A stretch of DNA of 8,061 bases from Thermoprotei archaeon (GCA_015661745.1 DQVL01000061.1:1-8061); one strand, 5' to 3'; positions 1-7,092 are shown, counted from the stretch's first letter. Notes: a model not told the origin generated them from the letters alone. Program-made: numbers and translations.

Positions 1-2276
1 AGCTTAGCTATTATCTCCCGTGTCCTATTAACAAGATCTTCCATATCCAAGTCAAAATATATCGCCACCTTCTCCCAGTGCCTAGCTTGGAGTATCCGAT
101 TTATCAATACATACTCCCATTGCCTAGGAATCCTAACCCTTTTATCAGGGCTCCTCATAAAATGTGTTTTAACAACTTCTCTGATCGCGTCGAATGCACC
201 TCCAAATGCCATCCCACCATATATATACATTTTAAGCCTCTCTTTCTGGCTACCATCAAGCCTCGGAGAATAGTTTATCACCCATCTATCCATAGAAAGA
301 AGTTGATACGCGAGTTTTGGATCTAGATTGAAGTGGCACTCTAATAGAGTCTCCATCAATAGCTTCTTAAAATCAAGCCTAGCCCTCTTAACAACTTTCT
401 TGGCTCTTCCACTAAGTGGTTTGACTACAACCGTACTAAATTCTCCAGATACTGGATTCCTAACTGGGCTTAGGTAGAGAGGGGAATAGCCATTTCTCCA
501 CCAGAAATCTAGTAGCTCTATAGTTGCCCCGAAACTGGCTCCTAACCAGTCAATATCTGATTCCTCAGCCTCCCTCTGAAGATACTTAAGAGCTTCACTA
601 CCAACCCCTCGCCTCATAATATCGGGATGAGTAGCTATCCTAACTATCCTAATCCCCCTCATCCATGCGATATCCCTAATATATGGATAATATCTAATCA
701 GGATTGTTGGGATAACATGTCCAGATGGGGGGTCACCAGCTAATGTCCTATATACATCTTTATCTGACATCAACCCTTCATATGCAAGATGTAGACTATT
801 TATTACATGGCCTTTATAAGTCAATAATCTTATGAAGTGATGGGGCGCGTCAGACAAAATCATGATATCATTTGGACGGTTCCTATAATGGGCATATATA
901 TAGATTCCAATATACTCTCTAAGTAGATTAGGATATTTAAAGAGTAGTTCATCAGCCTCAAACCTCTTGTATCTTAGCTTTCTAACATCTAAGTCTTTAA
1001 AATCTTCATCATTGAATTTATATGGATCAGCATCTAAAAAGAATGTTTTAAATAGCCACCTCTCAATTGGGTCGTTAGGCGCATATCTAATCGGCTCCCT
1101 CATATGAACCTCGATAAGCCTATCTCCATATATACTTCTAATGAGTGGTAGAAACCTTATTTGAAAGCCTCTACCGGCACCTTCATATCCATGTAATGTA
1201 CTTGAGAATATCGTTCTATCAAACTTCTCCGCTATATGAGTAAGTATATGTGTCGGTATCGCACTCGCCTCATCAACAACCACTAGGTCAGCCTTAGTCT
1301 TAAAAGCCTGAGGTGGAGAGACATATGAAATCTTTCCCAATACACTATTAATCTCTATTATATCGCCACCGGATCTCTTAATATTATGTTTTACATTCAA
1401 ATCTTTAAATACCTGCCTTATGAATGAGAAGACCTCCCTACAATTCAAGGGGTCAGGCGCCGAAACCAATACCTTAATCTTACTCTCTTTAGATGCCTTC
1501 CTAACCATATATCCTGCAATGCCTAAGCCTATAGAGGCGGATTTTCCACGCCCACGATCAGCAATAATTAATACAGACCCCCTACCCATTCTACTCAGTC
1601 TATCAATAGAATTTATTACCGCTACTTGATCCTGTGTTAAAGCATATTGATATATCCTTTCATCAAATACATAATCCCTAGGTAGATCCGGCTTTACACG
1701 TCTATATTCCCCAGTCTTTAAATCATCACCTACTAGACCATCCCCCTCAAGAAAGAATATACCGGGACTTTCCTCAAGACTCTCGACAAAAAATTTTAGG
1801 AAGTGAGTCTTAACATCATCTATTGTATAGGGGGAGGTAACCATAATATGATGGAATGGTGTCTTCATAGACTTCCATTTATCCCTATCCGGAGCTAATA
1901 AGAATATAATTCCCCCGCCCCTGACAACCTCTATAAGCCTACCTACATCATTAGGTCTCATATCAATACGTAGATCAATTATAAGCATATCCCATGTAGT
2001 ACCTAGAATCCTATTAAGATCCTTAAACTGTAGATATTGGTAACTAACACCTTCAGGAAGTTTCTCCACAACCTCCCTAACAACTCTATTATCGTTTAAA
2101 CCCTCTTTTCCACTAATTAGATATCTATAGTTTCCACCCCTCAATACATGATATCTATTTATAAGGTCGACAAGCGTATCTACATCTGGATCTTCTATAA
2201 CTACTATCCTACGGTGAAACTCTCGTAGATTATTTAGCGATATATCTTCAAACGATATTTTGCCACTCACTCTCAT
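1..2276 (-). CDS. tmcA: tRNA(Met) cytidine acetyltransferase TmcA (3' end cut by window edge)
   Basis: TmcA uses ATP and acetyl-CoA to make N4-acetylcytidine in RNA (elongator tRNA-Met wobble C in bacteria; more RNA targets in some archaea). About 758 residues are visible with no internal stop; archaeal members are usually around 750-810, so only the extreme C-terminus is missing. Domain order fits: an N-terminal TmcA/DUF1726 region, a RecD-like helicase domain with Walker A ADRGRGKSAS (K245, S246) and Walker B DLVVVDEASAIP (D335, E336), then a GNAT domain with acetyl-CoA loop MRRGVGS (554-560), followed by the start of the tail region. It lies 29 bases downstream of trm14 on the same strand, so it is probably co-transcribed. 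Start: ATG at 2276 was chosen. A TTG at 2285 in the same frame has GGTGA nine bases ahead of it and may be the true start, adding three residues. An in-frame TGA (2295-2297) rules out anything longer. Family assignment is secure. Confidence 0.95.
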   Translation of the reverse strand, partial: MRVSGKISFEDISLNNLREFHRRIVVIEDPDVDTLVDLINRYHVLRGGNYRYLISGKEGLNDNRVVREVVEKLPEGVSYQYLQFKDLNRILGTTWDMLIIDLRIDMRPNDVGRLIEVVRGGGIIFLLAPDRDKWKSMKTPFHHIMVTSPYTIDDVKTHFLKFFVESLEESPGIFFLEGDGLVGDDLKTGEYRRVKPDLPRDYVFDERIYQYALTQDQVAVINSIDRLSRMGRGSVLIIADRGRGKSASIGLGIAGYMVRKASKESKIKVLVSAPDPLNCREVFSFIRQVFKDLNVKHNIKRSGGDIIEINSVLGKISYVSPPQAFKTKADLVVVDEASAIPTHILTHIAEKFDRTIFSSTLHGYEGAGRGFQIRFLPLIRSIYGDRLIEVHMREPIRYAPNDPIERWLFKTFFLDADPYKFNDEDFKDLDVRKLRYKRFEADELLFKYPNLLREYIGIYIYAHYRNRPNDIMILSDAPHHFIRLLTYKGHVINSLHLAYEGLMSDKDVYRTLAGDPPSGHVIPTILIRYYPYIRDIAWMRGIRIVRIATHPDIMRRGVGSEALKYLQREAEESDIDWLGASFGATIELLDFWWRNGYSPLYLSPVRNPVSGEFSTVVVKPLSGRAKKVVKRARLDFKKLLMETLLECHFNLDPKLAYQLLSMDRWVINYSPRLDGSQKERLKMYIYGGMAFGGAFDAIREVVKTHFMRSPDKRVRIPRQWEYVLINRILQARHWEKVAIYFDLDMEDLVNRTREIIAK

Positions 2277-2294
2277 CGCATTCAAATATATCGG

Positions 2295-2299
2295 TCACC
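2295..2299 (-). promoter_or_regulatory. Shine-Dalgarno GGTGA ahead of tmcA
   Basis: Reading the minus strand, GGTGA is complementary to the usual archaeal 16S rRNA 3' end. It sits 9 bases before TTG 2285 and 18 bases before ATG 2276. The spacing favours TTG as initiator, which fits an internal cistron translated through a Shine-Dalgarno site rather than a leaderless one. Its final TGA also contains the in-frame stop that bounds the start choice. Confidence 0.5.
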
Positions 2300-2305
2300 A
2301 ACAAA

Positions 2306-3448
2306 TTAAACTTGTGATACACCACATAATATATGGGTTGTTAGCTTCCCATGTAACACTGTATATCTACAATTAATTTTATATCCATTCATCTCCAAAG
2401 CCTCTCTAAAATATCTAGCCATACTCGTTATAACAACGATTTTCCTAATCCCTAGGACTCTAAGTTCCGAAACTACATCTCTATACAACTCTGGTATAAT
2501 ATGGTTCCTCGTCATCCTTATACCATATGGTGGGTTAAATACGGCTACTCCACCATTTAAACCACCTAAATAATTACTTAACCTCCTAGCATCATAGGAA
2601 AAAAATTTTATATATTCATCAACCTCTGCAGACTCAGCATTTCTTTTTGCCCCCCTCATATATACAGGGGATATATCATTATATATTATGGGTTCTCCAT
2701 ATACCTCATCAATCCTGGACTCAAAAGCCTCTGACCTCCTCTCATAATAGACTTCACTGTCATAATACGGTATATCCACCAATGGATGGGATTCCCGATA
2801 GAGTCCAGGTGCAATCCTATATTTTATTAAAGCGGCCTCGATAGGTATTGTACCTCCTCCAGCCATTGGATCAATAAAAACTTCATCCTTATAACCCGAT
2901 AGATATATCATTGCAGATGCTAGACATGTCTTTATAGATGCTGGATGATTGAATACTCGATATCTCCTTATATGTAGGCTCTCACCAACTATATTGACAC
3001 CAAATAAATATTCGTCGTTAACTATCCTGAGAATATATTCTATATCTGGCCTCCCTAGATCCACCTTCACATCATATCCAGCCCTATTCAACGCACGATA
3101 TACTGAAGCTCCTACAACTCTATTTACATCTAAACTTGTGAAGGAGTGTGATCCATATCTAGTCGTCCTCAAAGCAAAGGATCCTTTAATGCCAAAGAGC
3201 TTCAGATCATTCCTCTCAATCTTCTTTGATAAATCATCTAAATCCCTGAAGTTTCCTCTGTCGATTACATGAATAACTTTATATATCGTTCTACCCCATA
3301 ATATTAGGTCTATCACTTTCTACATATCGAGGTTAACATATAATATATTATCGACTTGCTTTGGATATACACCAGTTATATCATAGACCTCCCTAGAGAC
3401 TATCTCACCTATACCTTTAGATATTGTTATAGCGTATTCTGGATACAT
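2306..3448 (-). CDS. trm14: Trm14-type tRNA (guanine6-N2)-methyltransferase, THUMP family, interrupted by an in-frame TAG at codon 43
   Basis: The family transfers methyl from S-adenosylmethionine to N2 of guanine 6 in the tRNA acceptor stem. Read through the TAG, the frame encodes 380 residues, close to the known Trm14 of Pyrococcus furiosus (about 381). Residues 1-45 (MYPEYAITISKGIGEIVSRE...) match the start of the N-terminal ferredoxin-like domain. A THUMP domain spans about 90-154, SAM motif I is DPMAGGGT (193-200), and the catalytic motif is NPPYG (305-309). The last residues VSQV are followed by TAA. Start: ATG 3448 has an in-frame stop (TAA) just upstream and a TATA-like element near -29. 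The TAG at 3320-3322 splits the frame. The downstream part alone (GTG 3316, 336 residues) would lack a whole N-terminal strand-helix unit and has no Shine-Dalgarno site. Motif I has A and G where CGSG is usual, which I take as normal variation. Family call is strong; whether one full protein is made is uncertain. Confidence 0.82.
3320..3322 (-). other. In-frame TAG codon (codon 43) inside trm14
   Basis: On the minus strand the frame reads GTT AAC CTC GAT ATG TAG AAA GTG ATA GAC. Residues on both sides (VNLDM before, KVIDLILWGRT after) continue one recognisable THUMP-methyltransferase N-terminal domain without gap or frame change. Four readings remain: pyrrolysine or other amber readthrough, termination with restart at GTG 3316 six bases on to give a two-piece protein, a recent nonsense mutation, or a base error. 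A single change from GAG, AAG or CAG would give TAG. Confidence 0.85.
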
Positions 3449-3471
3449 CTCCGTTTTTTAACATACCCACT

Positions 3472-3482
3472 CTTATTTTTAT
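3472..3482 (-). promoter_or_regulatory. TATA-like promoter element for trm14-tmcA
   Basis: On the minus strand this reads ATAAAAATAAG, centred about 29 bases before ATG 3448, the distance expected for an archaeal TATA box driving a leaderless or nearly leaderless transcript. It supports 3448 as the start of trm14, hence that the TAG-interrupted N-terminal segment belongs to the gene. The same 44-base gap (3449-3492) must also hold the promoter of the divergent phosphatase gene; TTTTTTAACATA at 3454-3465 is the best plus-strand candidate, but it is weaker and sits further upstream than ideal. Confidence 0.5.
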
Positions 3483-3492
3483 GTAGATACTC

Positions 3493-4374
3493 ATGAATAT
3501 AGATGATATTATACAGAGAGCTGCATCCATAACTAGGGATGATATAGATGATCTTATCCAGATGATGAGAAATATCATTGAAGATGGATTCTTCTCCAAC
3601 GTATATATTAGGGGTGGAGTAGCATATACAGATGATATAGATACAGCATATATCTTCGGAGATGTACATGGTGACTTTGACACCCTGGCTAAGCTTGTCA
3701 GGATGGTTCCACCTGGAGAGACATTGATATTCCTTGGGGACATCCTAGATAGGGGAGGTAAGCAGTTGGAGGCTCTATATCTAATTCTAAGCCTTACCAA
3801 ACTCTATAACGTCCTAATACTAAGGGGAAACCATGAGCCGCCTGAATGGCTCATACCATTTCCACATGACTTCCCACACCATATAAAGCTTAAGGTGGGT
3901 AGAGACTGGAGACTTGTCTATAAAACATTTCTCAATCTATTTGATCAACTGCCACATGCAGGGGTATTAAACAATGAGATATTCCTTGTACATGGGGGAA
4001 TACCTGTAACTGCAGAGTCATTAGATGATATAGAGAATCCAAATAAAAATGTATTAACTGAGATATTATGGAATGATCCATTTGATGGATATGGTATTAG
4101 ACCAAGTTATAGAGGAGTTGGATATCTATTTGGTGAAGACGTAACAAGAACGTTTCTCATGACTACCGGGCTTAAAGCTGTAGTCAGAGGACATGAACCT
4201 GTCGACGGCTATAAAATTATGCATGGGGGTAGACTTGTAACCATATTCAGTCGATTAGGCGAACCATATAACAATACTAAAGCCTCTATATATCTATATA
4301 AAAGAGGGTTTAGAGGGTTCGAAGATAAAGATTTTATAAGCATTGGGTTATCAACCCATGAAAAACATCTTTAA
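3493..4374 (+). CDS. PPP-family metallophosphatase (archaeal serine/threonine protein phosphatase type)
   Basis: Members hydrolyse phosphoserine/phosphothreonine esters with a two-metal centre; the likely role is reversal of archaeal protein kinase signalling in the cytoplasm. All signature blocks are present over 293 residues: GDVHGD (56-61), GDILDRG (82-88; family GDxVDRG), RGNHE (111-115), a metal-ligand HGG (167-169) and RGHE (232-235). This length is normal for archaeal PP1/PP2A-like enzymes. The first 55 residues form an Asp-rich helical lead-in before the catalytic core. Start: ATG 3493 is the first possible one because TAG at 3484-3486 is in frame upstream; there is no Shine-Dalgarno site, so the mRNA may be leaderless. 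The 3' end overlaps the macro-domain gene on the opposite strand by 41 bases. A relative acting on diadenosine polyphosphates cannot be excluded from sequence alone. Confidence 0.92.
   Translation: MNIDDIIQRAASITRDDIDDLIQMMRNIIEDGFFSNVYIRGGVAYTDDIDTAYIFGDVHGDFDTLAKLVRMVPPGETLIFLGDILDRGGKQLEALYLILSLTKLYNVLILRGNHEPPEWLIPFPHDFPHHIKLKVGRDWRLVYKTFLNLFDQLPHAGVLNNEIFLVHGGIPVTAESLDDIENPNKNVLTEILWNDPFDGYGIRPSYRGVGYLFGEDVTRTFLMTTGLKAVVRGHEPVDGYKIMHGGRLVTIFSRLGEPYNNTKASIYLYKRGFRGFEDKDFISIGLSTHEKHL
4334..4374. other. 41-base convergent overlap of the phosphatase and macro-domain coding ends
   Basis: The last 13 codons plus stop of the phosphatase (STHEKHL end, TAA 4372-4374) are read on the opposite strand as the last codons of the macro-domain gene (TAA at 4334-4336). 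Both ends lie after the last recognisable motif of each protein, so each overlapping tail is probably tolerant of change. Both mRNAs necessarily carry complementary 3' ends. Confidence 0.85.
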
Positions 4375-4885
4375 AAACTTTGTAGATATCATCTGTATAG
4401 AGCACTATATATACATGTTCTATATTTATAGCATGCTTAGAATAGTCTATAACGGCGCTTAACATAGCCTCTGCCGATACCTTAGGAGGAACTTTATATA
4501 CACCGGTTGAAATAGCTGGAAAAGCTATTGAACGCATTCCAAGTTCATCCGCCAAAGTCAATGAATTCATTACAGCTGTATATATCTTCTTGTATTCACC
4601 TCCTTCACCATATATTGGACCAACCGTATGAATAACTATTTTAGCCTCTAAATTCCCTGCAGGGGTATATACAGCGTCACCCACATTTAGTGGTCCCCGC
4701 TCCCTAATAATCTTATCCGACTCAATCTGTATAATAGGTCCACCCCTCTTAAGTATTGCCCCGGCAACCCCACCACCATGTCTAAGAAACTTATTTGCAG
4801 CGTTTACTATGGCGTCAACCCTAAACCCAGTTATATCTCCTTTAACGATGGATATATAGTATCTACCACATTTTACTGTCTCCAT
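4334..4885 (-). CDS. Macro-domain protein (ADP-ribose / O-acetyl-ADP-ribose binding or hydrolysing)
   Basis: Macro domains bind ADP-ribose, and many members deacetylate O-acetyl-ADP-ribose or remove ADP-ribose from proteins or nucleic acids. This 183-residue protein is essentially a single stand-alone macro domain: VKGDIT (14-19), where D17 contacts adenine in relatives, NAAN (28-31), the glycine loop HGGGVAGAI (36-44), HTVGP (86-90) and the phosphate loop STGVYKVP (126-133). The pattern is that of the MacroD-type class seen across archaea and bacteria. ATG 4885 is the natural start because the family begins a few residues before the VxxGDIT strand. The gene shares a 55-base divergent gap with the thiamine-diphosphate enzyme gene and overlaps the end of the phosphatase gene tail to tail. 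Family assignment is secure; the exact substrate is not determinable. Confidence 0.93.
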   Translation of the reverse strand: METVKCGRYYISIVKGDITGFRVDAIVNAANKFLRHGGGVAGAILKRGGPIIQIESDKIIRERGPLNVGDAVYTPAGNLEAKIVIHTVGPIYGEGGEYKKIYTAVMNSLTLADELGMRSIAFPAISTGVYKVPPKVSAEAMLSAVIDYSKHAINIEHVYIVLYTDDIYKVFKDVFHGLITQCL

Positions 4886-4940
4886 GTAAGATTTTTTATA
4901 TGTCTAGTTATATCAATGATGAGGAGATATAAATTCAGAT
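4886..4940. promoter_or_regulatory. Divergent promoter region, macro-domain gene / thiamine-diphosphate enzyme gene
   Basis: This 55-base AT-rich gap must hold both promoters. A near-symmetric GTTATATCAA (4907-4916) reads TTGATATAAC on the minus strand and lies 25-34 bases from ATG 4941 and about 22-31 bases from ATG 4885, so it could serve as TATA element for either gene. A second AT block, TTTTTTATAT (4892-4901), is about 40-50 bases before the plus-strand gene and nearly at the minus-strand start. A weak purine-rich GAGGAG (4921-4926) precedes ATG 4941 by 14 bases, too far for a good Shine-Dalgarno site. Confidence 0.4.
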
Positions 4941-6605
4941 ATGAAGGTATATGAGGCTATAGCAGAATTTATCTCTAAACTTGGTTATAACCATGTATAC
5001 ACAATTCCAGGGACCCATATATACCATCTAAATCATAGTCTAAATGAAGTAAATGTAATGAATATCATCTTTAGACATGAGATGGGGACGACGATGGCTG
5101 CAGATGCATATGGAAGGTTAACTGGTGAACCGGGTATTGCAGTCGATACAGCTGGACCAGGCATTTTAAATGGATTATCTGGAGTTGGACAGGCATTTGC
5201 AGAGGCAAGTCCACTCATTTATATAACAGGTGAGACTAGAAAAAATGAGTATTTCGGTTTCCATGGATTAGATAATCCCTTATATACTTCAAGGGCCTCC
5301 ATCCCCGTTACAAAGGCGACCCACTTAGCTAGAGACCCTAAAGATGCTTATGAAGCTCTTAAAAAACTATATACAATATCGATCTTGGGACGTAGGGGGC
5401 CAGTACATCTAGCCATTCCATATGAGATTTTACAGGGGGATATAGAGGGTGTAGACCATGAAATAGATTCTTTATATAGCTATGAAGAGACCCCGAAGGA
5501 ATTTATCTCCTTCATTAATGAGAGATATAGAGGCAAGAAGGTTCTATATGTATTAGGTCCAGAAGTATATGTAGAGCATAGAGATAAGATAGATAGTTTA
5601 CTTAAAGATAAGTTATTCCTCACAACTACATCAATGACTGGATTTATACCTCAAAACCATGACGGATATATTGGTTTCATAGAGAAAAATTTCCAGGTAT
5701 ATCCACCTGCAGAGAAGGTTTTGAAGATGGTTGACATAGTAGTATTAATAGGTTTAGATCCAAGGTCACCTGAAACCAATCTAATAAAGAGGATAAATAA
5801 CTCGCTAGAGATAGATACGATACAAATGTCATGGATATATAGATTAGATGAGATATGGGGTAATACAGAGGAGGACTGGACAATAAAAAGGTATAGATAT
5901 GGATACTCATTTAGGGGAGATATAATTGGATTCTTAGAACAGCTTTCAACATTAGATACTCCAAAACTGGATATCGACATTAATAAACTAAAGATGGAGA
6001 GGCGTGATGAAGCTTACAACATAATATCACATGAGAAATCAAGTTTTATCCATCAAGGAAGACTGGCATATACACTATCAAATATGGATATAGATGGATA
6101 TGTAATTACATGTGACACAGGTGGAAATGAACAGTGGATAAGAGAGTTTATAGCCCCCTATAGATTAGTTAGATACCTATATTCAGGGGGATTCGGAGCC
6201 ATTGGATATAGCCTACCGGCATCAATAGGTGCATACATGGCTATAAATAAAACGGGATATAGAGGAGTAATCTCAGTCGTAGGAGATGGAAGTATATTGA
6301 TGAGTCTACAGGAACTCAAAACAATAGTAGAATATGATATTAATGTTAAGATAATAGTGTTTAACGACTCATCATATGGGATATTGGAGATGTTAAGTAA
6401 GAGAGATATTGGGGTGGAGATCAAAGGTGATATAGGATCGGTAGATTTCTCAAAGGTTTCAGAGGGTATTGGTATGGAGGCATTGAGGGTAGAGGATGAA
6501 GAATATGTCGAAGAGGCTATAAAAGATTTACTTAGAAGTAGTAAAGCTATGTTATTAGATATAAGAACAAGTCCTAAAGAGGTTCCAACCCTCCTAAGAA
6601 AATAA
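4941..6605 (+). CDS. Thiamine-diphosphate-dependent enzyme of the acetolactate synthase / 2-oxo acid decarboxylase superfamily
   Basis: Enzymes of this fold use thiamine diphosphate to cleave or join 2-oxo acids (acetolactate synthase, benzoylformate decarboxylase, sulfopyruvate decarboxylase and others). The 554 residues show the usual order. The PYR domain covers about 1-165, with RHEMGTTMAADAYGRLTG (45-62) carrying the cofactor-activating Glu47. A central domain covers about 190-330. The PP domain runs from about 365, with the diphosphate/Mg motif GDGS (448-451) through Asn475 (FNDSSYGI). The length matches catalytic subunits. No small regulatory subunit or branched-chain amino acid gene lies nearby, so assignment as ilvB is not justified; the substrate is open. 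ATG 4941 is the first possible start, because TGA at 4920-4922 is in frame upstream. It ends two bases from the stop of the convergent small gene. Confidence 0.9.
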   Translation: MKVYEAIAEFISKLGYNHVYTIPGTHIYHLNHSLNEVNVMNIIFRHEMGTTMAADAYGRLTGEPGIAVDTAGPGILNGLSGVGQAFAEASPLIYITGETRKNEYFGFHGLDNPLYTSRASIPVTKATHLARDPKDAYEALKKLYTISILGRRGPVHLAIPYEILQGDIEGVDHEIDSLYSYEETPKEFISFINERYRGKKVLYVLGPEVYVEHRDKIDSLLKDKLFLTTTSMTGFIPQNHDGYIGFIEKNFQVYPPAEKVLKMVDIVVLIGLDPRSPETNLIKRINNSLEIDTIQMSWIYRLDEIWGNTEEDWTIKRYRYGYSFRGDIIGFLEQLSTLDTPKLDIDINKLKMERRDEAYNIISHEKSSFIHQGRLAYTLSNMDIDGYVITCDTGGNEQWIREFIAPYRLVRYLYSGGFGAIGYSLPASIGAYMAINKTGYRGVISVVGDGSILMSLQELKTIVEYDINVKIIVFNDSSYGILEMLSKRDIGVEIKGDIGSVDFSKVSEGIGMEALRVEDEEYVEEAIKDLLRSSKAMLLDIRTSPKEVPTLLRK

Positions 6606-6618
6606 TTTTATACTAATC
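6598..6618. terminator. Possible shared T-rich termination zone between convergent genes
   Basis: The stop codons of the thiamine-diphosphate enzyme (TAA 6603-6605) and of the minus-strand small gene (TAA 6610-6608) are separated by two bases. Each transcript enters short T-runs just past its stop: TTTTAT on the plus strand and ATTATTTTCTT on the minus strand. Archaeal termination often needs only oligo-T, so this is plausible but weak. There is no real hairpin. Confidence 0.3.
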
Positions 6619-7071
6619 CAAATCTAGCTAAACTATTTTTTAGATTTTCAACAACCTTTATAAGATATTCAACAGCTCTATCCATATCTATAATTCTAAG
6701 GATCATCCTATGTCTCCATAGTATCTGTTGATACTCTCGGTCAATAAACCTGGTGAAAACCCGTTTAAGTTCATCGGGAACCATAAGTTCACCATCTTTA
6801 ATAAATATATCTACATAACACCATGTATATGCATCTTCTTTATAGTCACTAGCATTCGCCAGGTCAAATGAGATGATGAAGGGGGAATCGTCTGAAGTTA
6901 TATTAACACGATTTTTTTTATCCTCAATCCGAAAATCAACTTCTTTATACCCTAAATTTTTAAAATCATTTCTAACTAGATACTCGACTATCGCCCTACG
7001 CCTCTTAATATTTAAATCTGAAAGATTAGAAATACTCCTTCACCACCTTCAAACCTCGGATAGACATACAT
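6608..7071 (-). pseudogene. Unrecognised small protein gene with a one-base frame break near its 5' end
   Basis: I do not recognise the family. The main open frame runs 7039-6608 (143 codons plus TAA) and reads like a real soluble protein. It has a basic stretch KRRRAIVEYLVRNDF, a middle part likely rich in strands (FIISFDLANASDY, AYTWCYVDIFIKDG), and a helical end (DELKRVFTRFIDREYQQILW, then helices to ARFGLV). There is no signal peptide or membrane segment. This frame has no ATG, GTG or TTG near its beginning; TGA at 7042-7040 closes it upstream. An ATG at 7071, with a TATA-like box at exactly the leaderless distance, opens a 19-residue peptide (MYVYPRFEGGEGVFLIFQI) in another frame and stops at 7012. 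One extra base between 7012 and 7039 would join them into about 154 residues. Alternatives: start at ATT 7033, six bases after GGTGGTGA, or -1 frameshifting. No strong slippery heptamer is visible. Confidence 0.55.
7040..7047 (-). promoter_or_regulatory. Shine-Dalgarno-like GGTGGTGA inside the small gene's 5' end
   Basis: On the minus strand GGTGGTGA matches the archaeal anti-Shine-Dalgarno sequence and lies six bases before an ATT codon (7033-7031) in the main open frame. If AUU can initiate here, no frameshift is needed. It equally encodes Gly-Gly-Glu in the frame from ATG 7071, so it may be coincidental. Confidence 0.3.
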
Positions 7072-7092
7072 TCTAAATAGATAATATATTTT

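Noticed and set aside
78..326. Plus-strand open frame of 82 codons opposite tmcA
   Set aside because: Lies fully antisense to conserved TmcA coding sequence, with unnatural composition and no promoter or ribosome site. The same applies to 1420-1629.
2647..3272. Plus-strand open frames opposite trm14 (2647-2844 and 2949-3272)
   Set aside because: Antisense shadows of the conserved THUMP and SAM-binding coding sequence.
3501..3645. Repeated GATGATATAGAT-like words near the phosphatase start
   Set aside because: They encode Asp-Asp-Ile runs in the protein N-terminus and are irregularly spaced; explained by coding and codon bias.
3417..3800. Minus-strand open frames covering the phosphatase start and the trm14 promoter
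   Set aside because: Antisense to the conserved GDVHG and GDILDRG coding region; composition is Ile/Ser/Tyr-rich shadow sequence. The real minus-strand gene here starts at 3448 in a different frame.
4908..4932. Inverted repeat TTATATC / GATATAA with an 11-base spacer
   Set aside because: Made only of AT-rich words that are extremely common here; a seven-base match is expected by chance, so not called as an operator.
5651..6424. Minus-strand open frames opposite the thiamine-diphosphate enzyme
   Set aside because: Shadows of a well-conserved gene on the plus strand; no recognisable motifs.
6873..6895. C-box-like ATGATGA followed 12 bases on by CTGA, suggesting a C/D box guide RNA
   Set aside because: No second C'/D box pair follows and the stretch lies inside coding sequence on the other strand; a chance match is more likely.
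6873..7076. Plus-strand 67-codon open frame opposite the small gene
   Set aside because: The minus-strand frame has far more protein-like sequence and a TATA box; this frame is low-complexity Ser/Leu/Thr shadow.
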